This document shows positions 1 to 12,089 of a DNA stretch of 64,000 bases, piece by piece. The position numbers and the translations under genes are program-made. The stretch is from Cercis canadensis (lineage: Eukaryota; Streptophyta; Magnoliopsida; Fabales; Fabaceae), in assembly GCA_003255065.1 (NCBI GenBank), contig QAOA01007897.1:253874-317873 (forward strand). The letters run 5' to 3'. How positions within the stretch are numbered: the first letter of the stretch is position 1; every line of letters starts with the position of its first letter. The notes below the pieces were generated by a model. The model ran no database searches, was not told the DNA's origin, and was given only the letters and a program-made list of their open reading frames with translations.

Positions 1-1337
1 GGTCGCTTATGGATATGGTCATACAAGGAAGAAGTAGTTAATCCTAATGTAATCAATTATAATATTAATGTTTATTGTTCATTATACATGTGTGACCAAT
101 TAATCTTTTTTTGTTGTAGTAGCTTTATTCCTTCCAAGGAATGTGTCAACTATCTTTCAACTATTTACAAGTCAAAATATAAGGGTGCATGACTTGACTT
201 CACCTCAGTTCCTGATGGGGTGAAAAACTTGTTGTGGAATAAGTTTAAGGTAATAATCATGCCTAATTAATTTAAGTTGAAATAAATGTAGCTTCATTAT
301 AATGTTTACTAACTGTGATCACCTATTTTCTAATATAGAGGAAATGTGTATAAGATTCCCTGTGTAAGGACCAAATTCGTAAGATCTAGCTTGCAAAATG
401 TAGTGATAACATCCATGCCTCCTTCAAAGATATCCAGATCGAGAAGACAAAGGGCCAATAGTTGAGCCCTAATGTGTTCAAGGCCCTAAGATCTAAATGG
501 GGATATGCACAGTACAAGGTTGTGTCTGAGCGCAACAAGAAGAATCGGTCCTTGGATCAGAAGGGGTGTTATCATAAAGGCGGATCCATAGCCATCTCTG
601 AACATGAATGGAGGCTGGTAAGTTTGTAATTACTAACTTAGTTTAATTTTGTAGTTAATTTAAAATTGTGTTTATTATTCATAATGTTGCATTTTTATGT
701 AAACGAAGGAGTTGGGGAAAGAGCCCAACGCATTTAAAGTTTTTCGTCACCTCCAGCACAGTTCCACCAAAGGCTAGGTCCATCCACGAACTTAGTTCAC
801 TTATGTAAGTTAATTTCAAGTTCATTAGTGTTTAGTTGTATAACATATGTCTGTATTTCGTACTAACATGCCACTTCACCTATGCATAATGAGTTTGAGA
901 GGCAACAAACTCAAAGCTAGGCCTAGTCTTCTTCTTCTTCCGTTGATGACACCAGGATATAGATCGATGTCGTCGGCTGGAAGCACAAGAAGGGTCGCAT
1001 TTACATCATGGGCTACGAGGTTGATGTGATGGACTCGGCCTAACCTCAAGCGACCCAGTCATCCCAGCAAGCTAATCCTCGCTTATTAGAGGTGTTGTCC
1101 CAGGGGGTAGCTTTTTTGCAATGGGTTCAAGAGCTAGAGACTTACAAGACAATTGTGTATACTTGTTTTACACAGTCATCTTTTACATCTGCATCCGAGC
1201 TTGCTGCCACATTAGCACAAGTCTTGCTTGCTCAGGCTTCACCTATTGCTGCAGCACCTCATGTTGTTGTTGTACCTTCCCCAAGCTCTGAAGCTGATAA
1301 TGATGCAAACGATTTGGCTGTGGATGATACCATATAG
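1..1337 (+). pseudogene. CACTA (En/Spm) element Transposase_24-type protein remnant
   Basis: Broken plus-strand frames resemble the plant Ptta/En/Spm 'Transposase_24' family, an accessory protein of CACTA DNA transposons. Readable pieces include a segment near 180-245 (VPDGVKNLLWNKFK), one near 490-620 (SKWGYAQYKVV, then KGGSIAISEHEW), ELGKEPNAFKVFRH near 710-750, and GWKHKKGRIYIMGYEVD near 975-1027. A tail frame runs 1092-1337 and ends at a stop. In-frame stops and probable short introns separate the pieces, so no intact protein remains. The left end lies outside the window and no CACTA terminus was seen. The family call rests on remembered conserved blocks. Confidence 0.6.
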
Positions 1338-1482
1338 GGTCATCCTTGTATATTTATTCTTATTTATTAATTTTCAAACATTGTTGTATATTTTATTGTA
1401 ATTAAATTTGGATAAATTATTTTAAGTATATTTGTTCCTCCATTACTTCACTTTTATTCTTTTTGTCTCTTAACAATTGCAT

Positions 1483-1882
1483 ATTGTCATAACATACCCG
1501 GAGGTTGGTATAACGAGGATGATTTAAATAAAGAGATTTAGTTTTTAAAATGAAAACTCTGGAGTCGCTACCAATCATATTAAAAATCTGGGGAACAATT
1601 GGAAAACTCTTTTTAATTTCTAAAAAAAATATGTCTGTGAACCAGAGAGGGTTCGGGAGTCTAATTGTGTATAGGGAAGGTGTTAGGCACCTTATAACAC
1701 CCGTCTAAACGACAGTTACCTAAAATTAATTGTGCAAATTGAATCATGGCCTAATTGTATTTATTTAATCCCTAAAAGAAAAATAGGTGATTATTTAAAA
1801 CAGGACTTGATTCGTCACCCTCGAATGCCTACGTACCCTAATTAGGGATCAAAGTCCGCGTAGTTCGCAATGATTCAAAAGG

Positions 1883-1913
<31 letters not shown>

Positions 1914-2130
1914 AATGAAATTAAAAGAAATTCAAAATTTTCAAGTTAACATTATGCTATGCACAAACTTAATCGTGTCCTAATCCTTCCACTTTGTTCC
2001 CACGCTTCTCGGTTCCCAAAGTGGCGCTTATCCTTACCTCGGGTAGATAGGAGAGCCACCCCTATGGGGTAATTCGCTCATATCCCTCCCTTAACAAGTA
2101 AGGGGCCTATGAATGTTATTCGCACAGATT
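1483..2130. repeat. dispersed-repeat-like non-coding sequence
   Basis: This stretch has no supported gene. It contains blocks such as GTGTTAGGCACC (near 1680) and TGCCTACGTACCC (near 1828) that I associate with recurrent plant transposon-derived non-coding sequence, but the element class cannot be assigned. Bases 2131-3000 that follow are A-rich, with short AATA-type simple repeats and nothing coding. Confidence 0.3.
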
Positions 2131-3029
2131 TAACTAAATAAAATACATAATGCATGATATATGATTTTACTCCTAATTTTATTTCAATTAAACTATTTAA
2201 ACAAAAGGAAAAATAAAATACAATAAAATAAAACAAGCAAAACAAACAAACACAAACAAAATAAGTAAATCAATAAACAAATGAATAAATAAATAGGAAG
2301 AATAAAAAATAACAATAATAATAAATAATAAATAAAAGTGTACATATATATAAGTAAATAAATAAACAAACAAAGATATGCACAACAGTAAACAAAAAGA
2401 GAATCCTGGACAACATATTAAGTCACATGAATAACAAGTTCAAATCTACCAACACTCTTATCAAGGAGGCAAGGAAAGTATTTATCCAATACAACAATAG
2501 AAGAAGTAAAGTACAATAAAATTCTATCCAAATGCACCCATAACTGAATTAGTGAATTTTTAATGAAATCTTATTCTAAAACAATCAGAAGATTCACTAC
2601 AAAACAAAAATAATAGGATCTTATTGACAACCGGAAAAGAGAATATAGATTAAAATCTAACACTGTAAGTACTTGCAATTCGGACACAAATATGACACCC
2701 AAGGTTCAAATAGACTTTAACCTGCATCAAAACCAACACATGAAATATTCTTTGTTACCAGAAAATTCATCCGAAATCAAATAAGAACAAAGACACCTGG
2801 TATCATTCTTATCAACAGAAAACCAAGGCATTAAATAAATATAGTACTCAGGCAACACCCAGTTATAAAAAGCAAACACTCATAAAATCTAACAGAACTA
2901 GATGTTAAAAAAAAGCTCATATTAAATGCCAAATGTATTTACCCATAATCATATCAAAACCAAACCCAACCATTAAACTAAATGCAAAAAAAAGAAAAAA
3001 AACAGAGTGCAAATACGTAAAGAAGAGAC

Positions 3030-3735
3030 CATGGCAGAATCTAAAATTACTTTTTTCTTATCTTTGTTTTCGGTTCTCTCCCTCTGCACTACTATTGCTT
3101 TGCTGATCTCTCTCGGGTCTGTCCTCCCTGCACTACTGCTGCCTCATGCTTCTTTCTCTATGCTCCTCTCTTTCTCTCCTTGGGTCTCTGTTCTCTGGTC
3201 TATCTCTTTATCTCTCTATGCCGCCCTTTGTGTCTCTTTGGGTCTCTGTTTTTCTGGTATCTCTGCTGGTTCTGCGAAAATCTGTTTCTCTCAACTGCTG
3301 CCTTATCTATTCACTCACATGCAGCTTGTTTGGGGTCAGAGCTTACACCACCAAGTTCGGGTATATCCGTCTCTGTATTTCTGTCCTCTCTGCTGATATT
3401 TTTCTCTCTTTGGGTCTCTATTTTTTTGGTGTTTCTTGGTTGCTATTCTCTCTTCTATCTTTCTCTTTTCTGCTGTATGTTGCTCTTGTTTTTCTATCTC
3501 TGTCTTCTGTTTCTTTTCTGGTGTAGCTCTCTCTTATTTATACTAAGCTTACAACTCTTCCCATGCACCCACGTCTCTCACTTTCATCTCCACCTTCTTC
3601 ACGTTTCTCTCCCTCTCTCTCATCTCTAACTGCTACCCCATCCTTCTCTCTCACGTCTCTGCACTCTTTTATCTCCAACTGCTCTGCCCCTCATATTTCT
3701 CCTATTTCCTTTTGCAAAAAAAACTGTTACCCATG
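3030..3735. repeat. pyrimidine-rich (CT/TCTC) low-complexity tract
   Basis: About 700 bases of degenerate TCTCT, TCTTT and CTCC runs on the plus strand. The open frames inside encode Leu/Ser/Phe-rich peptides that follow from the base composition, with no recognisable domain. Confidence 0.7.
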
Positions 3736-3856
3736 AACCTAAACCATGAACCCATGTCCTTCTTATTCTACATATTATATTTATTACTTATTTTTATTTG
3801 TTGGACGTAAAGTAGTGTCCACACATATAAAAGAAAATTAATAATTGAATTTGGAG

Positions 3857-4971
3857 ACAAAAAAAAAAAAAAAACCACTTTCTCTTAGAATTTTTCTCAA
3901 ACGAATTCCAAGAGAAACTTTGTGACAAATGCTTGAGAAAGTGTCATAGGTTCCCTATGGCTATCCGAGAGAATATTTGTGAGAAAATTCTCATGGACAA
4001 GTTTTTTCATGAGAAACTCAATTTGTCACAAGGGATTTTCTCACGCCACCAAATCTGTGAGAAAGTCTGTGACAACATGGTTTCTCAACTATGTAGCACA
4101 GAAACGGCAAGAAACTTGCCATACCAGTTTCCGGTGCGTTTCTGAAACGCGATTCGCGTACCAGCTCCAGAAACGCATCTCCAACATTTTTTTTTTTAAA
4201 ACTTGGGTACCAACTAGATCACACAAATCGCCATAGAGGGGTGCCGAACCAAGCTCAGAGCGGCAGTTTCAATGCATATCCACCGTCAGTGAGAGAGGTG
4301 TGGAAGAAGAAGAATCTAAAGCAAAAAATTCCAAGGCAGAGAGTGAGAGAGAAGGGGAAGGCGAAGAAGAAATTGAAGAGAAAGACAATGGATTACCCAC
4401 ACACACTCTGAATAGATATGCTTCCTTTCTCCCTGCTTAGGTCAATTTCTTTCTTTCTCCCTCGGTTCTTTCTCTGTATCATATCTTCCTTTGCTAAGCT
4501 CTCTGTTTCTGTTTCTTTCGCCCTCAGTCATTTCTCTGACTCGTCCATTCCACCTGTTCTTGTCTAGTGTCTTTTTTTTTTTTTTTNTGTCTAGTGTCTT
4601 CTTTTTTTTTTTTTGTTTATGTTTGTATTATTTTAATTATTGAATTGGACATTGTAAGTGATAAGGCCCATCTATATAGGCTGAACAAAAGTGGAGTTCT
4701 TTGTTAAACATGTACATTTTTTATTAATTAAATTGGACTCATTTAATTTCTAAGACCCATTTACATTGGATGAATATAAGTTAGATTTAAAGATTGATGT
4801 ATTTATTGGACATTTATACATATATATGACATGATGTACTCGTATCTCTATTTTTTTAAAAATGTCGTACCGGTGTTTCATACTCGTATCCGTGCTATAT
4901 AGTTTCTCAAGGATTTTTGGGCTATTTCTCATGAATTTTGTCTATGAGAAAATTGTGGTTTTCTTATAGTA
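3857..4971. mobile_element. non-autonomous CACTA-like element
   Basis: The right end (near 4940-4971), read on the minus strand, begins ACTATAAGAAAACCAC followed by AATTTTCTCATAG. This matches the plant CACTA terminus CACTACAAGAAAA with small changes. The left end (3857-3890) reads ACAAAAA...CCACTTTCTCTTAG, so the two ends form degenerate inverted repeats. Next to both ends are many copies of a short TTGTGAGAAA / TTTCTCA motif (about 3895-4090 and 4900-4960), the subterminal repeats expected for transposase binding. No transposase is encoded. A single N at 4587 is flanked by a repeated TGTCTAGTGTCTT, an assembly mark. Confidence 0.6.
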
Positions 4972-6777
4972 AGTACATGACGGGAATAGAAGCCTTAACA
5001 TCAAAGCCCCTAGTTTCAATAACTAGAAGAGGTGCCCAAAGTCATACACTCTTTTTCTAAATGAAGTCTCAAGCATTGCTCTTCTCCTATACCAAATTTT
5101 GTTCAAATTTCAAAACATTTATATGATTAATATCACTAAATTAAAAGCCATGTCATGTTAATTTAGTGATGGTATTGAGAAGTGTCATACCTCGGATGTT
5201 GTCCTCGATGGTGACAGAAATCCAACAAAACCTTTAATATTGACCTTCTGCATCTCACATCCCAATCAAAACCTAGTTTTGCTTCTACCAGATTGGATAA
5301 GTTTATCTCCAAATCATCTTCCTCATTAATCCAACATTAGAGTATACGCAAAGCTCATATAATTCCTGAACTTCTCGCCTAATTGCATCGCTAACCCATG
5401 AGTTAATGTCGAATCAAGTTCAGCTCAGATAATCACATTTGAGGCCAAGCCTTTTGATGGATTCAGTGTGGCGTGAACCCAAAACTGAGTACACAAATTG
5501 TTGAAAGCCCATATGGATTCATTGCTGCTGGTCATTCCATTTAAGATGTTTCACTTGACAGAATACGACTTGACGAGAGTTGAGACCAAAGTCAAGAGCC
5601 GCCTCCACCTTTTGGAAAAAATATTTTTTGATATTTTTAGTTATGACTTTAGACTCAAACATATAACTCACAAGTCTTAAAGACGACATTAATAGGAACT
5701 TTGGTTGAGAGAAAATATAGCATGCTACAGTCCCTAATATTAGAGTAGTATAAATTTTTAATGCGAATTTGCATTTGAGTAGTATCTTCACTAACCCTAA
5801 TGCTTAGACTATTTTATCTTTTGGAAGATTTTCTGTAGTTTGCTATTTTTTTTTTTTCCTTTCGTTGTTGTTTAGGTTCAACACTGTAGTTACTGTTATA
5901 TAAGTCTAGCAGTTATGTAGTTTGGATAATTCAAATGAAATGGTAGATATTTAATTGTTTTACGCTAATTTGACTCTGCATGAAGGCAATAAATTGTCAC
6001 ATAGAAAATACGAAGAATTATTGGAACTGGCATATGCATTTTATAAAGTCTAGCGAACATTCTTTTGTTGTAAGAACCCATATCATGTGTTCTTTCAAGT
6101 TTTAACTTGCATATTTATTAACTGCCGATATACCCATTTTTGTTAGCTGATCTAGACCTTGATCATTAATGAACAGCAGTCAAAAATTCATGGATATGGA
6201 ATTCTAAGATTATTTCTAATTTTTCTTTTTGCTACTTTTGGCTATAATCTTGAATTCGAACACGAAACTCACAAACTCTAATTACCAATCAGCTACAAGT
6301 TATTTGGTAAGATAATTTCTAATTAAAACCCATTAAATATTTGACAGAAAAGGAAACAAGAGGTAAGTGTGAAAGAAAGAAAAGATACTCTTCCAATATC
6401 CTCTTGAAGAAATGAAGGGTTGATACAGTCTTGAGGAGCATAAATCTGAAACTTTGACTTCATAAACGCTATAATTTGTCATATAGAAAATATAAAGAAT
6501 TATTGGGACTGGCATATAAGTTTTATAATCAAAATAAACGATAAGTTTAATAATGTAGCTATATAATGTACAAATCACTCCTGATAAGACTAAACCAAAC
6601 GTTCAACTTGTAAACACAAAACATAAACTTTTTCATTGCCTGTAGATAAATAACAATTACATTTGCAATCGAAAAAATTCGAACCTAAAAAGAGGAGTGA
6701 GAAGATGAATTTTATAGCTAGAAGCATGCTGAGCTAGAGTTCTTCCTCACAAAAACCTGAACTTGTTTCTTTAACAT
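4972..6777. other. intergenic, no supported gene
   Basis: AT-rich sequence with no convincing coding region. It holds one diverged pair of ~60-bp direct repeats (about 5986-6045 and 6470-6529; shared core GAATTATTGG.ACTGGCATAT). The part just left of 6778 should contain the 3' UTR of the reductase-like gene. Confidence 0.5.
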
Positions 6778-8400
6778 TTAGAAAACAAATGGAATAAGAG
6801 CCTTAACATCATTAGGGAAATCTTCAAACTTGGAAAGGTACCATTTCCTAGTTGCATAACTCCTCCCCATCAAGTAACAAGTTGTGCCTAAGGCAAAGGA
6901 GAAGGCATACAGGGTCTGGGAAATGAAAGATACCCCAAAAAACCCAATAATCTCAAAAAGATAGTGGGGGCATATGACAAGGCCAAACAAGCCACCCTTA
7001 GGAATCTTATATTCCTTTTCACCTTTCCCTCTCAATTTAGCCAGAAGGTAATGGTGGTAGAAGTTGCCACTAATTCCAACCAGAAATAACACAATCCCAG
7101 GATAAGTCAAATCAATTGGTGGTTCTGGAAGCCCCTGTGTAAGGTGTTGAGCATAGACCATAGTTGAAGCAGACAGGAAATAACTCAGTGTGATTGGGAT
7201 TGCAGAATCAAGAATCATACTCCCACTATATTTGTGAACAAATAGAGCCTACAAAATAGTGAAAAATGGAAACTTTTCATTGAGCTGAAAATCACATTAG
7301 GGAATACCAAAAAAACTCAATTGAAAGAATAAGAATGACCCAAAAATGCTTTGAAATTGACCCCTGAAAAATCTATCAAAAATTAAAAAAGACTTATGAA
7401 AATTGAAGAATATTCATTTCTAATCAAACAAAACCCTGCAGTTTGGGCATTTAGCTGTTAAATTGATTGGAATTGCAGAATCAAGAACCACACTCCCACT
7501 ATATTTGTGAACAAAGACCCAAAAAAAAATGCTTTGAAATTGACATATTAAAATATATCAAAAATAAAAAAGACTAATGAAAAATTGAAAAACATTCATT
7601 TCTAATCAAACAAAACCCTGCAGTTTGGGCATTTATTTGTGAAATTGATTGGGATTGCAGAATCAAGAACCACACTCCCACTATATTTGTGAGCAAACAG
7701 AGCCTACAAAATAGTGAAAAACAGAAACTTTTCATTGAGCTGAAAATCACATTAGGGAATACCAATAAAACTCAATTGAAAGAATAAGAATGACCCAAAA
7801 ATGCTTTGAAATTGACCCATGAAAATTCTATCAAAAATAAAATAGACTAATGAAAAATTGAAAAACATTCATTTCTAATCAAACAAAACCCTGCAGTTAG
7901 ATGTCATATTCACCTACAAATGGAAAATATATATCTATTGTATGAATGTGATTCAAAATTTTCTCTTGTATTGCATCACCCGACTAATTTTTTCCATTCC
8001 CAACAACCCCAATGACTCCGAATTCCCAAAATGTTCCATTTTTCTTTTCTTGGTGTGTGAGAAAAAGTGTTACCTCAAAGACCCTCTTGAAGAAATGCAG
8101 GGCTACAGCAGAATGAAGGATTGTAGATCTGAGACCCTCATGAGGGAATATCCAAAACGACGCAACCCCAGCAAGAAACGCAGGAGTATAGAGCAAAACC
8201 ATTCCGGTTTTACTCGAAATCTTGATCTGTGTTCGCCCCGTGGGATTAACATTGGCAAATTTGGAATACTGCAAATGCCTCCCTCTAATTTCAGAGAATC
8301 CAGTCTTTGCCAACGAAACGAAGCTTATCACAGACATGGCCGAAACGAATAGAGATGGCGGCGGTGGGAATATGAACTTCAGCAATATAGACATCACCAT
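6778..8400 (-). CDS. steroid 5-alpha-reductase-like membrane protein (3-oxo-5-alpha-steroid 4-dehydrogenase family)
   Basis: Two exons, 8400-8074 (109 codons) and 7248-6778 (156 codons plus stop), predict 265 aa, close to the ~268 aa of the Arabidopsis At5g16010-type family. The donor is GAG|GTAACA at 8074 and the acceptor TGTAG|GCT at 7248; the frame is intact across the join. I chose the ATG at 8400 because the N-terminus (MVMSILLKFIFPPPPSLFV) matches the family; the frame stays open upstream. The second exon carries the C-terminal steroid-reductase domain, with GNFYHHYLLAKLR, a CPHYLFEIIGF segment and a YATRKWYLSKF terminus, and several hydrophobic membrane segments. Members reduce enone lipids using NADPH in the ER membrane; the substrate of this subfamily is not known to me, and it is distinct from DET2 and the enoyl-CoA reductase CER10. 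Confidence 0.9.
7193..7905 (-). repeat. three tandem copies of exon-2 5' end plus flanking intron
   Basis: The segment covering the start of exon 2 and the adjoining intron occurs three times: 7193-7458 (functional), 7459-7646 (internally deleted) and 7647-7905. Shared landmarks are the GGGATTGCAGAATCAAGAA block, CCCACTATATTTGTGA and CAAACAAAACCCTGCAG. The third copy keeps an intact acceptor and would encode ALFAHKYSGSVVLDSAIPI before running into intron-derived sequence and a stop, so it is a decoy exon. The second copy has lost the acceptor. Confidence 0.9.
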
Positions 8401-8482
8401 GGTCACTCGTTTCACTTCTCTACTCGCTCCGTTCTCGAACTCACTAGCTCCTTTACGCTCTTTCGCTATATCATTATCAGGG

Positions 8483-8714
8483 GTTGCGAGTACAATTACA
8501 ATAAACAAATATGTGGTTGGGTTGTGGGTCTCGCGGCTTAGTAACAGGCTTAGAAATTAGAATATTTGAAGGGTTGGCGAGTACAACTTGCAATCAATAA
8601 ATATGGATGGGTCGTGGGTCTGGTGTTTGAGTAGTAGGTTTAGAAATTTGAATGTTGAAAGGGTTGCGAGTACAACTTGCAATGAATAAATATTGATGGG
8701 TCGTGGGTCTCGTG
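8483..8714. repeat. ~90-bp tandem repeat upstream of the reductase gene
   Basis: Two complete units and a partial third begin at about 8483, 8573 and 8664. Each contains TTG(G)CGAGTACAA, a CAATAAATAT-type block, GGGT(T/C)GTGGGTCT and (in the first two) TTTAGAAAT/CTTAGAAAT. The third unit is interrupted at 8714 by the MULE and resumes at 15855 with GCTTAGTAGTAGG. It lies directly 5' of the gene start, so it is part of the promoter or 5' UTR. Confidence 0.85.
8705..8714. repeat. left target-site duplication of the MULE
   Basis: GGGTCTCGTG here matches GGGTCTCATG at 15845-15854 with one mismatch. MULEs make 9-10 bp duplications, and the flanking host repeat resumes correctly on the other side. 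Confidence 0.8.
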
Positions 8715-8750
8715 ATTGATACAAATATTATAGTTTTATAATTTATTTAC
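8715..8750 (+). repeat. left MULE terminal inverted repeat (truncated)
   Basis: 36 bases that pair with the right terminus with a few mismatches. It is cut at 8750 by the inserted hAT-like repeat, and its outermost ~6 bases differ from the right end. Confidence 0.75.
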
Positions 8751-10530
8751 TAGGGGTGTTTACCAGGAGGGTCAAACCGCCCGACCCGACCTGACCAGTA
8801 GCTGGTAGGTCGCTAAATTAAATGGATATGGTTCAGTTTGGGTCATGAATAGTCAACCCGCATGGATGCGGTTTGGCCCATGGTTTCAGATATCCAACCC
8901 GCACCAGAACCGAACTGACCCGCATATGTAAGAACGACATCGTTTTATGCATTGAGTAACTTGATTAACTGGCTTTTAGCCTTCGTGGTCTTCATTTCTC
9001 TTCTCCTCCCCATTTTAGAAATATCAAGTAGGAAAACTTAATATTTGTCGCCCCTTCTCTGCTCTCACCTCACCTCACGTCTTTTCTCTTCTCTCTCGAT
9101 GCCCTATCTTCTCTACTCTCTCCATCTCCATCACATTATTCTCTCTTTGTTGTTGTTGGTCTCTTCTCTCTCAGTGTGGGACCTGCTGTTGGTAGATGTT
9201 CCTCGCTTCCTCTCTCGATATGGGTAAGGTAAGGTGTTTATAATTTCTAGGTTTTTAATTCTGAAGGCTAATTGTTAGTTGAATGTATGTTAATTTCATT
9301 GTTCACTTTATTCCATTGGATTTTTTTATTAGGGTTTTGAAGATTTTTAATTTTAGGGATTTTGTTGAATGTTTGTTGTTGGTGGGACCTGTTGTTGGTA
9401 ATTTTAGGGATTCAGTGTGGGACCTGCTGTTGGTGATGTTGTATTTTCTTCTTCCTCTTCAGTGTTGGTGATCTTCGTGCTTCTTTTTTGTGTTTCTTTC
9501 AGGAGGATATTGTATCCTTCTATTTACTTCTTTATACAAATTCTTATTTTATCCATAAAAGAAAGAAGCTGTTTCTACTAACTCCTTGAATGATTATCTC
9601 TAACAGAGTTCTCTATATGTTAAAATTAGTTTAGGTGTTCTTGTTTTTCATTAGTAATAGTCAATCTAACTATATAACCATCATTTAATTTAGGTATATA
9701 CACTATTGTTAAATATTTGCATCCTTGCAATGTTTTTTATGCTTCCAAAATGATCACCATATACATTTATTCTTGTATTTGGTTTACGCGTGACTTATCA
9801 TGAAAGGGCATGGTTTTGTTACAATTGGTAAATGAAGTGGAATTAAAAACTTTAGTGGATATGTAAAATTATCTTTAAGTCTTGTGGCTTCTTTTGCTTA
9901 TATACTCTCTTATTAAGTAAGTGTACATTGATTTTACTTCTTCCATGTTCGCTGCTCTTCTCCTTTACTCCTACCAAACACATCTTAGTTTTCTGCTGGT
10001 GGGATTTTGGTTTCTTTCTATCCTCTCCACATCTCTACTTGTGCTTTTGTCTACTTGTAAATAGGGTTTTGTTTTTCCTGCTTCACATAATATAAAATGA
10101 AGTTCCCAATGATTTATTTTGATGTGTAAAGGAATCCTTCCAGTAGATACTCAAAGAGATTGGGGGCTTTTGTTATTTTTATGTGGTTAAAATTGGGGTT
10201 TCTATTTTATTTTGTGATTGTCTATTTTGTAAGGTGTAGGGTGTAATGTTTTTCTAAGAAATTTGCAATTTGATATGAGGTTTTAACTTATTCTCTGTCA
10301 ATTCTACTAGTAGTAGCATTCATTGCAAGAGCTTTACTAAAGAAGCAAATAGTTGTTGTTGTTTACGTCAGATAGTTGTTGAATGTTGGATATCTTTTTG
10401 AATGTTAAAGACTTAAAATACCATTTTGTATATGTTTGAATATTTGAATGTTGGATATTTGTTTAAGTGGAATGGAACATACGGTTTAACCTACGAACCC
10501 GCTCAAACCGAATTGGTCTAGTCCGATTTG
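8751..10530. mobile_element. hAT-like non-autonomous repeat nested in the MULE left arm
   Basis: It begins TAGGGGTGTTTACC, a terminus typical of plant hAT repeats. Subterminal GACCCGACC, GGTTTGGCCC and AACCCGC(A/T) words follow, and related words (AACCCGCTCAAACCGAATTGG) recur near 10495-10515. No transposase is readable; the interior has a CT-rich stretch (8990-9210) and AT-rich filler. A matching right terminus and an 8-bp duplication were not found, so the right boundary is approximate. Confidence 0.5.
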
Positions 10531-10540
10531 GGCTGCTAAG

Positions 10541-11887
10541 GTGCCATTGATATGTTATCATATCGTGGAGCACCATAATTCATATCAGATTATGCATCAA
10601 TTTGAGAGTAAACAACACATTCCAAGAGAAATCACTCTTTATAATGCACAGTTACATAATGTTAATATAAGATGGAAGCAGACTACGTTATGGACTTTGC
10701 ATCATATTGAGCACAATCTCCTGTGGGATAATTGACATTTATATGTTGTTAATTTAGATGAGTCATTTGGTGTAGATCTAGATTATATGGCATGATATAT
10801 ACGGATAAGGCGCTAGTGGATTAGCCCTAAAAATGAGATAGCCTTCGGACAAGTCAGTGCATTACAGTTTTTTTTTTTGTTTTTTTTTTATTTTAAATTA
10901 CTATATTGTGAATAATTACTTATCCATAACGAATGACATTGCAGGCCCCTTCTCGTCCTCCAACTCAATAGGGTTGGAGTCCTCAACAAAGTTGGGGAAC
11001 TCACAGGCCCCTCTCAGCAAGGTTGGGGAACTCATAGGCCCTTCTTCAGCAAGCTGAACCTCATCAGGGGGGATCTCAGCAAGATTGCAGACCTCAACTG
11101 GGATGACCTTATCAACCTACTCATCTTTCAAATGAGCAATACTAGACATTTGTCGCAAGTCTAACCGGGATGTTTGTGCAGTTTAGGGTGTTCCCACCAA
11201 TGATGTAACCCTAGAGGGCTTCTCCCTTGACCATATCATCTGAGAGTGCATATGTGCCTTCTAAGTCAAGGGCTACGTCATCACAACGACAATCTGCCTC
11301 ACAATCTACCATATCTCGACAACTTCGAGATCTGAGAACTCAACACATTCTAGTCGTCGTGCCGATGTGGCTAGTTCCTCAATGCACATGACTCATCAGC
11401 CCGATCCAATACATGTAACACAAGACCAAAGCTATTTGATATGATAACATATGCATATAATGCAACTCTTTCGCCTATATATAATTTTTTTGCTGTTGAT
11501 TCCCGTATTCTCCCATTTGTTATTGACGCTTACACGGGCCCCTCTTAATAGACATTTTTACCAGAAGATTGGACCAATCTTATGATGACTACGCGGGCAT
11601 TTTTCGATGTTGATTCCCATGTTCTCCCATTGGTTATTGACACCTCTGCGGGGCCCTCTTCACAGGCATTCTTACTAGAAGATTAGACCAATCTTATGAT
11701 GACTTTTCTGACAGAACATTCGTCCAATGATCTGGCGATAACTGAGACGAGACTATTTGTATCAGGGGACATGTATTATCACATGGCACCACCAGCTACC
11801 CAACCTTATCAGGAAGAGCTGCCACCACGTGCGAGAAATGCCCCTGAATGTGGGATAGACAGACATTTTCACCGACATCAGGACTAG
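10541..11887 (+). pseudogene. plant mobile domain (PMD/MAIN-like) protein remnant
   Basis: The frame at 10541-10735 resembles the aminotransferase-like plant mobile domain: CYHIVEHHNSYQIMHQF, then QHIPREITLYNAQLH, then RWKQTTLWTLHHI. After a gap with stops (10740-11100), a second part at about 11100-11887 resembles the low-complexity C-terminal tail of MAIN-like or 'protein phosphatase 7 long form' transposon proteins, ending in the Arg/His-rich RNAPECGIDRHFHRHQD before a stop. PMD genes are known both as host genes and as cargo of MULE and gypsy transposons. Its position inside the MULE, convergent to the transposase, supports the transposon form. Frameshifts and stops make it non-functional. 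Confidence 0.6.
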
Positions 11888-12089
11888 TATTACTTTGTTA
11901 TTGTACATATGTGTGACATTATGATGAGTATTATTATTATTGTATTTATATGTCATGTCATCAATTAAGGATTTGAAATTCAAAATTAATATGATTAAAC
12001 ATCAAGCCATATAAACTTTATATTACATAAGTAACAAAAGCAAAAGTTTAAATAATATCCAAATTGCAAACATTCAAGCACAAAAATTA

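Noticed and set aside
3007..3629. Three overlapping hydrophobic open frames in the CT-rich tract
   Set aside because: Leu/Ser/Phe composition follows from TCTC-rich low complexity; no domain, and all three frames are equally open.
5160..5400. Possible exon on the minus strand near 5160-5400
   Set aside because: Readable short peptide pieces, but no recognisable family, no splice-supported continuation and no flanking exons.
7942..8352. Plus-strand frame opposite reductase exon 1
   Set aside because: Antisense shadow of a well-supported exon.
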